Numbered from the stretch's first letter, positions 44,801 to 52,491 are shown. The stretch: 64,000 nt of DNA from Streptomyces sp. NBC_00576 (GCF_036345175.1 NZ_CP107780.1:6200001-6264000), one strand, 5' to 3'. The notes: generated from the letters alone by a model not told the origin. Program-made: numbers and translations.

Positions 44801-45334
44801 GGGCTGGGTGCCGCGGCCGTGGCCAAGGGAGCGAAGACGGCGGCCAAGTCCGAGGCGGCGGCATCGTCCGGTGCGGCTGCCGCCAGTTCGGACGCGGCGT
44901 CGACGGCCAGCAACGGTGTCCGCTCGGCGGGCGCATACCGGGGGAGCTCCCAGAAGTCGCCTGGCGGCCAGAAGGGGGCGGGTGTGAGCGTCAAGCACGT
45001 CAAGATGGCGCTGGGCCGGGCCGGCATGAGCGTGGACCACTTCGACATCGTGCATGTCCCGGAGATCACGACGGCGGACGGCCTACTCGCGTACGGCTAC
45101 AGCCCGCACCCGGGAGGTCTGCCGGAACTGGGTCCCCGCGGGCGGCCGGCGATCCAGGTCTCGGATATGGGTCTCGCCGACATGGACACCGCGGTCACCA
45201 CGATCTTTCACGAGGCTTACCATCACCAGAGCTTTGCCACGATGGGTGTTGCCGACTTCGGTGGCAAGGAGTCTGCCGCGGAGGCATACGGACTGAGAAT
45301 GCTTGATCTCTTCAACAGGAGATCAGGCCGGTGA
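38861..45334 (+). CDS. Complete secreted Rhs/YD-repeat toxin with HEXXH tip
   Basis: The 2157-residue product starts at ATG 38861 after GGGGAG. It has a signal peptide with twin basic region and hydrophobic core (VPLRRIRLWVVGATASAVVAAG, ending near VWATQ). A long N-terminal region follows (SpvB-like start: GGSSGDFTWSYPLSVPPSNG and PSNGGPSPNLSLTYDAQSV), then dozens of YD repeats and the core end LGAREYDSTTGRFVSDDP near 44220-44275. A Ser/Gly-rich linker (poly-Ser, then poly-Gly) and a hydrophobic alanine/glycine-rich helix pair follow. The tip has TIFHEAYHHQ, an HEXXH zinc-protease motif, with a downstream Glu (GKESAAEAYG) as possible third ligand. The predicted tip is a zincin metallopeptidase effector. 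Confidence 0.93.
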   Translation: MGGLGHQRRVPLRRIRLWVVGATASAVVAAGLGTAPAVWATQRHGHHTVAAQAAKNGTAVAFKAKTAAKKDPAKAAAARTAKTLSRPVSWPTASAKTLPVVANTAKSTLVGSLPMKVTAPGKGAAPTKVTVKTAPHQTATALGIHGAVLSLTRADGRKAAAKARLTLDYSGFAHAYGGDYASRLQLVRLPACALTTPKLKKCRTTTPLPTTNDTSAQTLTATAPLAASGITAMAATTGATSGAGSYAATPLNPSASWNAGGSSGDFTWSYPLSVPPSNGGPSPNLSLTYDAQSVDGRLPSTNNQPSWVGEGFDLTTGYIERSYDSCDDDGQSGKNDECWANDNATLVLGGKSSPLIKDSSTGAWHPKTDDGERVTHSTGATNGDNDGEYWTVTTPDGTQYVFGKNRLPGWATGNAVTNSTWTAPVFGDDSGEPGYDQGTSFSGRALTQAWRWNLDYVVDPHGNAMSYWYTKETNYYAKNGTTTDNGTAYDRGGYLSRIDYGITSSTVFGTAPEKVSFTTAERCLVTSTEDCSSLTSSTSSHWPDVPFDEICASGKVCSATGPTFFSRKRLTGVTTSVWDASLATPAYRDVDSWALAHSFPDPGDGTSAGLWLKSITRTGKDGSTTAMPPVTFAGVQLFNRVDTTHDDIAALVKWRVRTITSETGSVLTVNYSDPQCVAGTTMPSAPDSDTLRCFPTYWQPPFTTDPQLDWFHKYVVTQVTESDPTGGSPLKETDYTYNGSPAWHYDSDNVTALAKRKTWSQWRGYGSVTTTTGDAQSTRTKTVATYFRGMDADKQSDGTARSVKVTDSTGTSVTDSNPLAGSVRESVTYNGSAEVSGTITDQWIHQTATDGARSAYFTRPAAVHARTDLSAGGTRDTLVSTTYDPTTGAALTVDDAGDTAISGDEQCTRTTIANNTTNWLMAFPVRVETVDVACDETPTRPDDVVSDVRTLYDSQSYGTAPTLGDETSTQRMSSYSGGSPVYQTVSTSHYDPQGRVDSVKDADQTVVSKTTYTPTTGGPLTSTVTTDAKSYSTTTNFDPARGLATSVVDPNSKRTDYAYDGLGRLKSLWLANRSKSSGQSASLVYTYAISNSAASVVSTGKLNNDGTTYDTTYALYDALLRPRQTQTPAPGGGRVIAETKYDSRGTAVEADADYTDTTSPSGALANITSVVPSQMLTTYDGVGRPTAEDFYALGTKRWTTATAYGGDRVTVTPPKGGIATTTLTDTLGRTVETRQYDNGTPSGSYTSIKYTYDPKGQLKEVIDDDGNTWSYGYDLMGRRTSSTDPDTGTTNTAYNELDQVASTTIAVGTSDEKTLSYAYDILGRKTDLYDGTTKDAAHELAKWTFDSVAKGQPTSAIRYVGGSAGSAYVTQVGAYDSLYRPTLTRMVIPSVTGEEALAGTYSSTTGYNLDGTVQVTSDPAAGGLASESLEYGYNDLSMPTTLSGTTGYVQNTNYSKQGDVSQLTLGVSSSDTAKWLQITNTYEDGTRRLQRELVTDDAQSAPVQDTSYTYDDAGNPTKVATHADGTDDVQCYRYDGHDRLTEAWTATDGCAATASTSVLGGPAPYWHSYAYDDLGNRKTQTDHATTTGGSDATTSFVYPPQGTPQAHTLTSSSTVVGSTTTTNSYTYDHSGNTHTRTLGGRTQTLDWDSEGHLAKVTNADGTSASYLYDADGNRLLSRDDSGTTLYLGDTEVHLAKGATTTTGTRYYAWAGQTVAVRTSTGSLQWQVTDGHDTAETAVDATTQTIARRRLDPFGNTRGTQPSSSSWLGDKGFVSGVQDAATGLTHLGAREYDSTTGRFVSDDPVLELTDAQQIDGYTYAADNPISGSDPTGMDDWYNDPTMNTCAIDCGSTPAPATTTTASSSSSSSSSASSSSSHSGGGGGGGSSHHSCGWSFSCYAKKAYHEVERHPVIAAVVATAVVVGAVACVAATAGVCGAVLVAGAEGFTAGAEIGGLGAAVTGAAAGVIGEGGAVIAGAAGAAGLGAAAVAKGAKTAAKSEAAASSGAAAASSDAASTASNGVRSAGAYRGSSQKSPGGQKGAGVSVKHVKMALGRAGMSVDHFDIVHVPEITTADGLLAYGYSPHPGGLPELGPRGRPAIQVSDMGLADMDTAVTTIFHEAYHHQSFATMGVADFGGKESAAEAYGLRMLDLFNRRSGR

Positions 45335-45363
45335 AGCGACCCGGAATCGGTGAGGGGTGACGC

Positions 45364-45720
45364 GTGAAATCGTACGACTGGGGGCATGTCCAGGCGCTGG
45401 GCGCCGGTCCGCGGTTCATCGACGAACCGAGGGAACGGGAGTGCCCTGTCTGCGGAAACTTCGCGGTTCGCACCTATTTGTACGCCTCTGATCGCGGGCC
45501 CGGCCGGGAGACCGTGATCAGCTACACGTGGTGTGCTTCCTGTCGGCACTTCACTGGGAATACGGGCCCGAGGCCGGCAGGGTTGCGGTTTACGGATCCC
45601 CTGGCCGCGCTGTCCCGTGCGGAAAGGATCGACACGGAATCTGACAGCGATCTCTTTTTCCGGAAACTCGATCGTCTGTGGGATTCCGGCGAACTGCCGC
45701 AACGGTTCGAGCGCACGTAG
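45364..45720 (+). CDS. Probable immunity protein with zinc-ribbon-like cysteines
   Basis: The 118-residue product starts at GTG 45364 just after the HEXXH toxin gene (29-bp gap). Two C-x2-C pairs (ECPVCG near residue 27; YTWCASC near 58) suggest a zinc-binding core. It is acidic and cytosolic, consistent with an inhibitor of the metalloprotease tip. The immunity role is by position. Confidence 0.7.
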   Translation: MKSYDWGHVQALGAGPRFIDEPRERECPVCGNFAVRTYLYASDRGPGRETVISYTWCASCRHFTGNTGPRPAGLRFTDPLAALSRAERIDTESDSDLFFRKLDRLWDSGELPQRFERT

Positions 45721-45772
45721 CGAGCGAAGAAAGGATTTACGGGGAAGACGAGGAAAGGGAGGGGACACGGGG

Positions 45773-46228
45773 ATGGGACGTGTCATATCGACAGAACGCC
45801 GTTCCGCCGGCACCGAGACCATGCTGGACGTGCTGCTGCGCTGGACATGGATCCGGCGTCGTACGCCGTCGCAGGACATCGCCGACTTCGACGGTGGGCA
45901 GCCGCTGCGGGTCGTCGGGTTCACGCAGAGCATCGGCGGGACGGTCAAGGTCTCGGTCGGCAAGGGCAAGCAGGTCGCGCGACTGAGGCAGGGTTATCTT
46001 CGGCTCGCCGTCGGTGAGGCACCGGTCTGGAGCGACGCGCGGGGCGGCCGGGACGCGGCCCTTCAGGCGCCGTTCCGGCTGAAGCTGGCGGGCGGGAAGG
46101 TTCGGCTGGCTCCGAAGTTCGAGCGGTATGAACTCGTCACGGGTGCGGGGACGTACGACCTCGCGGTGCCGAAGAAGGACGGGGAACTGGTGCGGCACGC
46201 GTTCAGTGGCGGGGCGGGGCTTCGGTGA
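45773..46228 (+). CDS. Hypothetical protein
   Basis: The 151-residue product starts at ATG 45773; a GGGAGGGGAC site lies upstream. It is a basic, beta-rich protein (GQPLRVVGFTQSIGGTVKVSVGKGKQ, LRLAVGEAPVWSD, VRLAPKFERYELVTG) without signal peptide. I do not recognise the family. It lies between the immunity gene and att copy D on the same strand, so it is probably cargo of the rhs locus. Confidence 0.6.
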   Translation: MGRVISTERRSAGTETMLDVLLRWTWIRRRTPSQDIADFDGGQPLRVVGFTQSIGGTVKVSVGKGKQVARLRQGYLRLAVGEAPVWSDARGGRDAALQAPFRLKLAGGKVRLAPKFERYELVTGAGTYDLAVPKKDGELVRHAFSGGAGLR

Positions 46229-46602
46229 GCGGCGGGTGAGTCCCGCGCGGTCAGAGTGTTGGGATCGAGGCACATCCTGGCCTGCGGCCGACCGAGGGCG
46301 CTCGCGACGGCCAGACGAGTCGAGGGTGACATTTGCGCCCGGCTTCCGAGATTCATGTCGTTGCTGAGGCCACGGTCCCGGTGTCGAAGCGGCGTCATTG
46401 CGGCTGCCCTGTAGGAGGGTGACAACGGTGTCCCGGCCGTCCGCAACACCCGAGGGCATGGCCATGTGCGGCCACAGTGCGGCCGGACGCCTTTGGACGA
46501 GGTAATACAGGGTGTCACCGTGGAACTGATCGCATGTGCTTTGATCAGGAAGAACAGCACCGAGCGGCACGAGCCGGAACCAGCCGTCACGAATCCCCGT
46601 GG
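46229..46602. other. Non-coding left arm of att copy D
   Basis: No gene is supported. From about 46350 it is homologous to the arm before copy B, with GGAGGGTGACAA and the GTGCGGCC pair (46466-46473, 46477-46484). Confidence 0.5.
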
Positions 46603-46648
46603 TCTCGTAATGCGTAGGTCTCGGGTTCGAATCCCGAAGGCGGCTCCA
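46603..46648 (+). repeat. att-like copy D: 3' part of tRNA-Thr(CGT)
   Basis: All 46 bp are identical to copies A and B, again without a tRNA 5' half. About 300 bp downstream of the core are recognisably homologous to the sequence downstream of copy A, including an ATGTGCGGCCA-type pair (46852-46871, as at about 6030-6050). Confidence 0.88.
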
Positions 46649-46656
46649 TGGTGAAT

Positions 46657-46680
46657 CCCAGGTCGGGCCTCTGACCTGGG
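46657..46680 (+). terminator. tRNA terminator at att copy D
   Basis: CCCAGGTC pairs with GACCTGGG around GGGCCTCT, followed by GGTTTCTTGTTTCT. It is the same element as after copies A and B. Confidence 0.65.
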
Positions 46681-46731
46681 GTTTCTTGTTTCTATTGACC
46701 TTGGAATTGGGAATAAACGGACACGTGCAGT

Positions 46732-46751
46732 CTATGCATCGTAATGCGTAG
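46732..46751. repeat. Second anticodon-arm-like palindrome
   Basis: CTATGCAT, CGTA, ATGCGTAG: the counterpart of 5911-5930 with one mismatch. From CGTA onward 15 bp are identical to the att core, making it a partial second core about 130 bp downstream of copy D. Confidence 0.5.
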
Positions 46752-47008
46752 GTCGAAGGTACGGTCTCTGTAGTGATTCCTAGGCCCCTGGCCCCTGGGC
46801 TGGTCTTTTGTGGCAATGATGGCGTCAGTTGACGCTCTGTCGAGGACCAGGTGCGGCCAATGTGCGGCCACGCGTGCAGCCACGGTGCTGGGATGACCAT
46901 CAAGAGCGGCATTTCTGGGCTCAGTGTTGACCGATGCCTTGTAGAGTTTCGACAGTCAGACCAGCGGAATTCGTTAAGCGGGCTCGGCGGCCGATCGCGG
47001 GCCTGGGA

Positions 47009-47697
47009 TCAGCTTTCCGCGTGCTGGGCGTGCTTCGGTAGGAGCCAGACCAGGGCGAAGGTGATCAGTTCGCCGGCGTGGTCGAAAACCGAGTTCCGCC
47101 GTGGTTGCGGCGTGCGAAGAACACGGTGCCGAGAGCGGCGGCGCCGATGGTGCCGGAGAGCTGCTGGGCAGCGTTGAGCATGCCTGCGCCGGTGCGGACC
47201 TCTTCGGTGGATGCGCCTCCGAGGACGCAGTCGAAGATCGGGACGAAGGCCAGGTCGGTGCCGTATCCGATCAGCAGCAGTGATGGGGCCAGTGTCCAGG
47301 GGGCGAGGCTGTCGCCCCGGTGGACGATGGTCCACCACATTACGAGCAGGCCGATAACGGCGATGCCGAGGCCGAGTTGCAAGGCGGCGCGGCCGAGTTT
47401 CTGGGTGAGCACAGCGCTGGCGAGCACCACGGCGACGGCGCTGTCGAGCGTCCAGGGGATCAGGGTGAGGCTGGTGTGCGGCGAAGTCCAGTGCAGGCTG
47501 AGCTGCAGCAGCAAGTTGAACGCCAGCTGGAATTCGCTCGGCGCTGCGAAGAAGGCGCCCACAATGGCCAGACCGGCGACGAAGCTGCGTTTGCGGAACA
47601 GCGAGGGGTGATCACCGGATGGCTGCTGCGCCGATGAGAGACGACGAACAGCGTCAGTGCGGTGATCGAACCCGGCTATCGACAGGTAGGTCCACAA
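47009..47697 (-). pseudogene. MFS drug transporter (DHA2 type), C-terminal remnant
   Basis: Only the last four or so membrane segments of an EmrB/QacA-type exporter remain (SFVAGLAIVGAFFAAPSEFQ, LGIAVIGLLVMWWTIVHRG, LLIGYGTDLAFVPIFDCVLG, GAGMLNAAQQLSGTIGAAALG). A frameshift near 47080 is needed to reach ELITFALVWLLPKHAQ. The N-terminal ten helices are missing. It may be a lost exporter from the neighbouring aromatic polyketide cluster. Confidence 0.72.
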
Positions 47698-47983
47698 GGG
47701 TCAGCCGAGTTCCCGGCCCTGGAGCAGCGGAATGATCAGCAGGGCTGAGGCCAGGTTGAGCAAGGCGATACCGCCGAGATCGAGCCGGGCGTTCGCATCC
47801 TCGCCGGTCTTGTGCGGCAGAAACCGCCAGGCCAGGGGCCTGGGCAGGCACGGCGCAGGGCTGAGGGTTCGGGACCGTGCAGGAGGCCGTCAAGAGCGCC
47901 GCAGTGGTGCAGGCCGTGAGGGTCACCATGGAGGACGAGGCGGTACTGGCTGAGTAGGGCCCAAGGGCCGTTCCCGTCCGCGG
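47698..47983. other. No recognisable gene
   Basis: Only short overlapping frames without family features are seen. It separates the MFS remnant from the LamG/rhs fragment and looks like degraded sequence. Confidence 0.4.
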
Positions 47984-48425
47984 ATGGTGGGCGGTGGAGA
48001 AGTGCAGTTGCCTCGACACAAGGGCGTGCACCTGCAGCTGACCGCCATGGCCGAGGGCTATCGCGAGGTCCTCGTCGTCAAGTCGGCGCAGGCGGCGGCC
48101 AATCCGACGCTGGAGCAGGTCAGACTCAGCGCCTCCGGTGGGGGTCTGCAGGTCCTGCCGAGCGCGGGCTGCGGTCTGCGCGCCCTCGACGAGGATGGCA
48201 ATGCTGTCTTCAGGGGCCCGGCCGAAATGATGTGGGACTCGGCGGGTGGCACGGCCGCGGTGAGCACGCGTTCGCTGAGCGTCGGCGCCGCCACCGAGGT
48301 GCCCGCCCCCCAACTCCGAGGCGGAGAAGACCCAGCTGGGCCCCGGTGACAAGAGAGCCCAGCTGCCCGTCCAGGTCAGCGCCGTTACCGTCAAGCCCGA
48401 TCTTGCCCTGGAAGGCGGGCTTTTC
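47984..48425 (+). pseudogene. N-terminal fragment of a LamG/Rhs-type wall protein
   Basis: KGVHLQLTAMAEGYREVLVV, KSAQAAANPTLEQVRLSASG and DEDGNAVFRGPAEMMWDSAG match the characteristic N-terminal region of large Streptomyces LamG/rhs-associated proteins. A frameshift near 48320 is needed to continue into EAEKTQLGPGDKRAQLPVQV. It is the kind of region that is missing from the LamG gene at 37092, but is too diverged to say it is the same gene. Confidence 0.6.
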
Positions 48426-48477
48426 CTCCATGATCTTCGGTTGTCCGAGTCCGCCTCTACCACCAGAACGTCCGGCG

Positions 48478-48730
48478 CGAGCCGCTTGTACGTCCGCGAT
48501 GCCGCGCATGGTCTTGCACAGGTTTACCGAGCGTGTCTTGGGTAGGGCGGCCACGACCGTCACCTCATTGAGGGAGGCGACGGCGCCGACGTGCTCGCGT
48601 ACGAGCTGGACGAGTTCGGCCTCGACCTCGGTTGATGACGTCGTTGGTGCGGCCCATGACGAAGACATAGCCGTCGGCGTCGAGGTGCCCGCAGTCGAGG
48701 GCAGCCGGCCATTCGGCTGACTTGCGTGTC
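48478..48730 (-). pseudogene. Acyl-CoA/propionyl-CoA ligase C-terminal fragment
   Basis: GHLDADGYVFVMGRTNDVIN is the A8-type motif of acetyl/propionyl-CoA synthetases. After a frameshift near 48635 it continues as EVEAELVQLVREHVGAVASL and then PKTRSVNLCKTMRGIADVQA, where the normal form is PKTRSGKI-RR. The catalytic Lys region is altered and the rest of the gene is absent. Confidence 0.65.
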
Positions 48731-49073
48731 TGCTTGTCGAAGGCCGGGGGCGGGGACGACACGGCGCAGGGTGCTGACGCGCGAGGCCGTGGGGCCGACG
48801 GCATGTCGCGGCTTCGGCTTCGGGCCTTGACCGCCGCGGCGATCGCCTTGTGGACCACTTCGATGTCGAGTGCCACCCCGGTGGGCGGGGTGGGCCCGCA
48901 GTGATCCGCCCTGTGTTCCGACCACCTCGAGACCAGCCTTTACAACGGCTCGCGGCGCGGAAGGAGTGGCGGTCGCAACGCTGCGGACCAGAAGAGCCCC
49001 GCCGGCGCGGCAGATGCTCGGCGGAGCTCAGAGGGCGTGGCGTGGAGCGGTTGCCGCGTTGTGCCGCTGCGAG
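48731..49073. other. No recognisable gene
   Basis: GC-rich sequence with only unsupported frames lies between two remnants. Nothing structured is seen. Confidence 0.4.
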
Positions 49074-49663
49074 TCAGCGGGACTCCGCGATGCCGAGGGC
49101 GGTCAGGGCGTTGTGGATGCCCTCTTCGAGGAGTTCGTCGGAGAGCTGCCGGTCGGCCAGGGCGCGGGAGAGCTGCAGGGTACCGACGTCATGGCGTAGA
49201 CGCTGAGGGTCTTTTTGCGGACCGAGCGCGGATCGGCCGGCGCGAGGCGCTCGGCGACACTGTCCATGACGGCCAGTACGCCGTCGGTGTAGGCCTGCTT
49301 GGTCGCGTCCCCGCACCGCCCGATCTCGTCGAGGGGTGCGGCGGAGGGGCAACCCTCGTCGGGGTTGTCGCGGTGCTGGGGCGACAGATATTGCCGCACG
49401 ATCTGCTTGAGTCCGACGATGCCCGGTGCCGCCTGCGCGACGACGTTCGCGTTCAGTGTGCGCAGCTGGTCTGCGACCGCGGTGGCGACGAGGTCGTCCT
49501 TGGACTCGAAGTGGGCGTAGAAGGCACCGTTGGTCAGTCCGGCGTCCGCCATGAGTGTCGAGATGCCCGAGCCGCCGATGCCGTCGCGCTTGAACCGACG
49601 GCCGACGGTCTCGATGATCCGCTGCCTCGTCACCTGCTTGTGCTCTTTGCTGTACCGCACCAC
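49074..49663 (-). pseudogene. TetR-family regulator with a C-terminal frameshift
   Basis: The start GTG 49663 (or 49660) follows GGAGGA. The N-terminal HTH (TRQRIIETVGRRFKRDGIGG, ADAGLTNGAFYAHFESKDDL) and ligand domain are normal to about residue 155. One base is then missing near 49190, so the proper tail (VGTLQLSRALADRQLSDELL, EEGIHNALTALGIAESR) is in another frame ending at 49074. The damage is late, so DNA binding might survive while dimerisation may not. Confidence 0.75.
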
Positions 49664-49793
49664 GGGCTCCTCCGTACGCCGAAAGGGCCGCCTGTTCTCC
49701 GTCGGCCCTCTCATTGTATGGTATTTCGAACGTACTCCAATGATGGCCGACGGCGTCTGAGGATGCCGACCGCCACCTGCTGGGCATGTGCGC

Positions 49794-50408
49794 TCATGTT
49801 CCCTCGGGTTGGGCCAAACGCCGTATGAGGTCGACCCACGTGGCCTGCAGGCGCGTGGTGGGCGCCCCGAGCTCCTCACGCAGGTAGTCCGCCGCCTCGA
49901 AGCTGGTGAAGGCGAGCAGGGCGTGGGCGAGCATGTCATGGTCACCATCAAGTCCCATGTCGCACAGGAGAGTTGAGACGTGGCGGTGGAAGGCCTGGCC
50001 GCTGCCCGAGCCAGCGCGGCGGGCGTAGGGCACCTGGCGTCCCAGCGCTGCGCCCAAGTCCGCATCGGTGGCGATGCGCCCGAGCAGGGCGCAGCCGAAC
50101 GCCGTCAGTCGGTCCACCGCAGGTGCTCCTGGTCCCAGCGGGGGAGGACCTGAGGCATACGCCTCCTGGAACTCCGCTTCGGTTTCGTCGAGGAGGGCGA
50201 GCAGGAGGCCGTCGCGGTCGCCGAACCGGCGAAAGAGGGTGCCTTTTCCCAGGCCGGCTGCTTCGGCCACCTCCCGCATCGTCACGTGTTCGGCTCCCTG
50301 TTCGGCGACCAGTCGTGCCGCCGCCTCCAGTAAACGGGCGCGGTTACGGGCGGCATCGGATCTCTCGGCGATGACAGCGGCCGATGCGTTGTCCGGTGTC
50401 TCCGTCAC
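49794..50408 (-). CDS. TetR-family transcriptional regulator (intact)
   Basis: The 204-residue product has the TetR HTH at about 23-65 (NRARLLEAAARLVAEQGAEH, EAAGLGKGTLFRRFGDRDGL) and an all-helical ligand domain. The start ATG 50408 gives the normal family length. The two TetR genes are adjacent on the same strand but belong to different subgroups. Its target is unknown; the missing neighbouring transporter was perhaps the original target. Confidence 0.9.
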   Translation of the reverse strand: MTETPDNASAAVIAERSDAARNRARLLEAAARLVAEQGAEHVTMREVAEAAGLGKGTLFRRFGDRDGLLLALLDETEAEFQEAYASGPPPLGPGAPAVDRLTAFGCALLGRIATDADLGAALGRQVPYARRAGSGSGQAFHRHVSTLLCDMGLDGDHDMLAHALLAFTSFEAADYLREELGAPTTRLQATWVDLIRRLAQPEGT

Positions 50409-50662
50409 GGTTCACTCCCTGGTGTTGCGTGTGCGTACACGTTCTTTCGGTCCTTGCTCTGCCACCGGTGTACATCGACGGGAGGGGGGAGTGTCAACCG
50501 GTACGAGGTATTGGGCACCCGTCAGGTGGTCGGCGCCCATCAGGGTGCCGCAGGTCGGCTTCGATCGGCCCGCACCCTGGACGTGGAGCACAGAGGGCGG
50601 CAGGGGCACCGGCCCTGGCATCACCCGAGGCCACACTGCTGCGGCCCACAAGCGGGAGTTGG
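50409..50662. other. Intergenic sequence upstream of the TetR gene
   Basis: No gene is seen. The GTGTGCGTACACGTTC stretch near 50428 contains the short palindrome GTGCGTACAC, a possible TetR operator just upstream of the regulator start. Confidence 0.35.
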
Positions 50663-50701
50663 CCTGCCGCCTGCCGCCTGCCGCCTGCCGCCTGCCGCCT
50701 G
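50663..50701. repeat. Tandem repeat of CCTGCCG
   Basis: Five full copies and a partial copy of the 7-mer occur head to tail, in non-coding sequence. It is a simple slippage-prone repeat. Confidence 0.9.
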
Positions 50702-50792
50702 TGAACGTCCCCACGACCGGCCGGGATTTCCGTCCCCGTTATGCTCTTCGCGGTCCTGCAAGAGGGCCGCTGGCCTCCAGGCCAGGCACGAC

Positions 50793-50826
50793 TGTTGCCC
50801 CTGTCGAACGGATGACCTGGGGGGTG
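50793..50826 (+). other. Fragment resembling the IS110 left end
   Basis: CCTGTCGAACGGATGACCTG and the following GGGGGTG closely match 54290-54322, inside the non-coding left end of the IS110-type element. It is probably a scar of a related element next to the IS3 insertion. Confidence 0.5.
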
Positions 50827-50870
50827 GTGTCAGTGCGCCGTGAGGCGCTGTGAACTCGTGCGGAGGTGAG

Positions 50871-51951
50871 TGAGGTTCCCCCGGTGTGCGGGAGGTGCTG
50901 ATCAGCTGGTCAGGGCGGGTTGACGGGGTTTCAGGTTCGTTCGTTCGGCCGTTGCCTGGTCGGCGTAGTGCTTCTCCTCGAACTCGATCGGGCTGAGGTA
51001 GCCGAGCCGCTTCTGGATGCGCCGGGAGTTATAGAAGCCGTCGATGTACTCGAACAGCGCGAGATTCGCCTCGGCCCGGGTGGCGAAGACGCGGCCGCGG
51101 ATGCACTCCGTCTTGATGATCATCCACAGATTCTCCGCGAGAACGTTGTCGTAGCTGTCCCCGACCGAGCCCATTGATGCTTCAACTCCCGCTCTCAACA
51201 GTCGAGTTGTGAGCTTCACGGATGTGTACTGACAGCCGTGATCCGCATGGTGGATCAGCTTGCCCGGTTCGACTTCCCGGCTCGCGAGTGCGTACTCGAG
51301 GGTGGTCAGGACCAGGTCGGCGTCCGCGCGGGCAGAGGTCTCCCAGGCGACCACCCGGCGGGAGAACGCGTCCCGGATCGCCGACAGCCACAAGGGCCCC
51401 TCACCGGTGGCGATCATGGTGAGGTCGGTGGCCCACAGCCGGTTCGGCGCCGGTGCGGTGAAGTCCCGCTCGACCAGGTCCGGGGCGAGTGTGGCCTTGG
51501 GATCGCGGCGCGTGAAGCCGCCCCGGCGTGGGCTGATCCCGGCAATGTCGGCCTCGCGCATCAGGCGCTCGACCCGTTTGCGGCCCACGTGGACGCCCTC
51601 GCGCTTGAGCACGGCATGCACGCGTGGCGAGCCGTAGATCCCGCCCGAGCCGGCGTGGATCTCCTTGCGCAGCGCGGCGAGCTCCGCTCGCTCGTCGGTG
51701 GTCAGCCGGTCATCGCGCTCGCCGGCATCCGCCTCGGCCTGGCGGATCCACCCGCGCAGAGCCTCCGGATGCACACCGAGGTCGACGGCGAGCTTCTTGA
51801 TCTGCGGCTTCGGCTCGGAGACGCGGTACATCCGCACCGCACGCTCACGCAACTCCAGCGAGTACTTTCTGGGCGCAGCCATGGTCGATGTTCCTCTCAT
51901 GAGTCCCATCTGACCCTCTGTCAACACACTCCGCATTTCGGGGGAACCTCA
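50871..51951. mobile_element. IS3-family element with internal deletion
   Basis: Terminal inverted repeats start TGAGGTTCCCCCG on the left (50871-50891) and on the right complement (51931-51951), agreeing at 17 of 21 positions. The element is 1081 bp, shorter than the roughly 1.3 kb usual for the family, consistent with the internal deletion seen in its transposase gene. No clear target duplication is visible. Confidence 0.85.
50902..51882 (-). pseudogene. IS3-family transposase, OrfA and OrfB fused by deletion
   Basis: Start ATG 51882. The N-terminal part is OrfA-like HTH (MAAPRKYSLELRERAVRMYR, VDLGVHPEALRGWIRQAEAD). At AALRKEIHAGSGGIYGSPRV the frame jumps directly into the middle of OrfB. 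The OrfA leucine zipper, the frameshift window and the N-terminal region of OrfB (about 70 or more residues) are absent. The DDE core remains: Asp in RLWATDLTMI, Asp in HHADHGCQYTS, Glu in NVLAENLW. The fusion is in frame, but without the deleted region it is probably inactive. Confidence 0.8.
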
Positions 51952-52091
51952 CCGTCCCATATCTGAACAAGCCTGGCGGACTGGTGTTTCACTCCGGTGA
52001 CCAATGAGAACCTCGCTCGGGAGTAGTCGGTCACGCTCCACGTTCAGTCGGTGGTCGGTGTCGTCGCCTCCGACGTGCGGGCGCCGTCGAC

Positions 52092-52337
52092 TCGGAGATC
52101 GGCCTGAACCAGTTGGTGTGGGCGAGAGGGCGGTCCAGTCAGGAGGAAGCGCGCTTCGAACTGGCCTCGCAGGCGGCCTGGCTGATGAAGGTCGGCCGTT
52201 ACCCGATGTGCGAGGGCTACCTCGGAGAGGCCGCCCGCAAGGGTGATCCACAATGGCAGTTCGAAATCGGCCTGGACTGCGTCCTTGACGGTATCGCTGC
52301 TCGGCTGAAAATCGATCACGCGCCATCCGAAATGTGA
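52092..52337 (+). pseudogene. TetR-type C-terminal domain remnant
   Basis: DSEIGLNQLVWARG, RFELASQAAWLMKVGRYPMC and QFEIGLDCVLDGIAARL resemble the ligand-binding domain of TetR/AcrR regulators, whose last helix often reads FELGLDLVLDGI. The HTH is missing; the IS3 element ends about 140 bp upstream and may have removed it. Confidence 0.55.
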
Positions 52338-52491
52338 TGGACGTCGATCGGTTTCAGCCGATCGACATATACAGGACAGCTCCATCAGGGAAACGGAAGG
52401 CCCGCTACAGAGGATTGACATAAAGCGGGGCTTCCCCTTGCCTGTCGTTGAATCCGCGAAATACATTCGCCCCACTCGAGGCGGGGATAAC

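Noticed and set aside
50663..50701. CCTGCCG repeats as origin iterons
   Set aside because: No replication gene, AT-rich segment or partition gene is near; it is a short slippage repeat.
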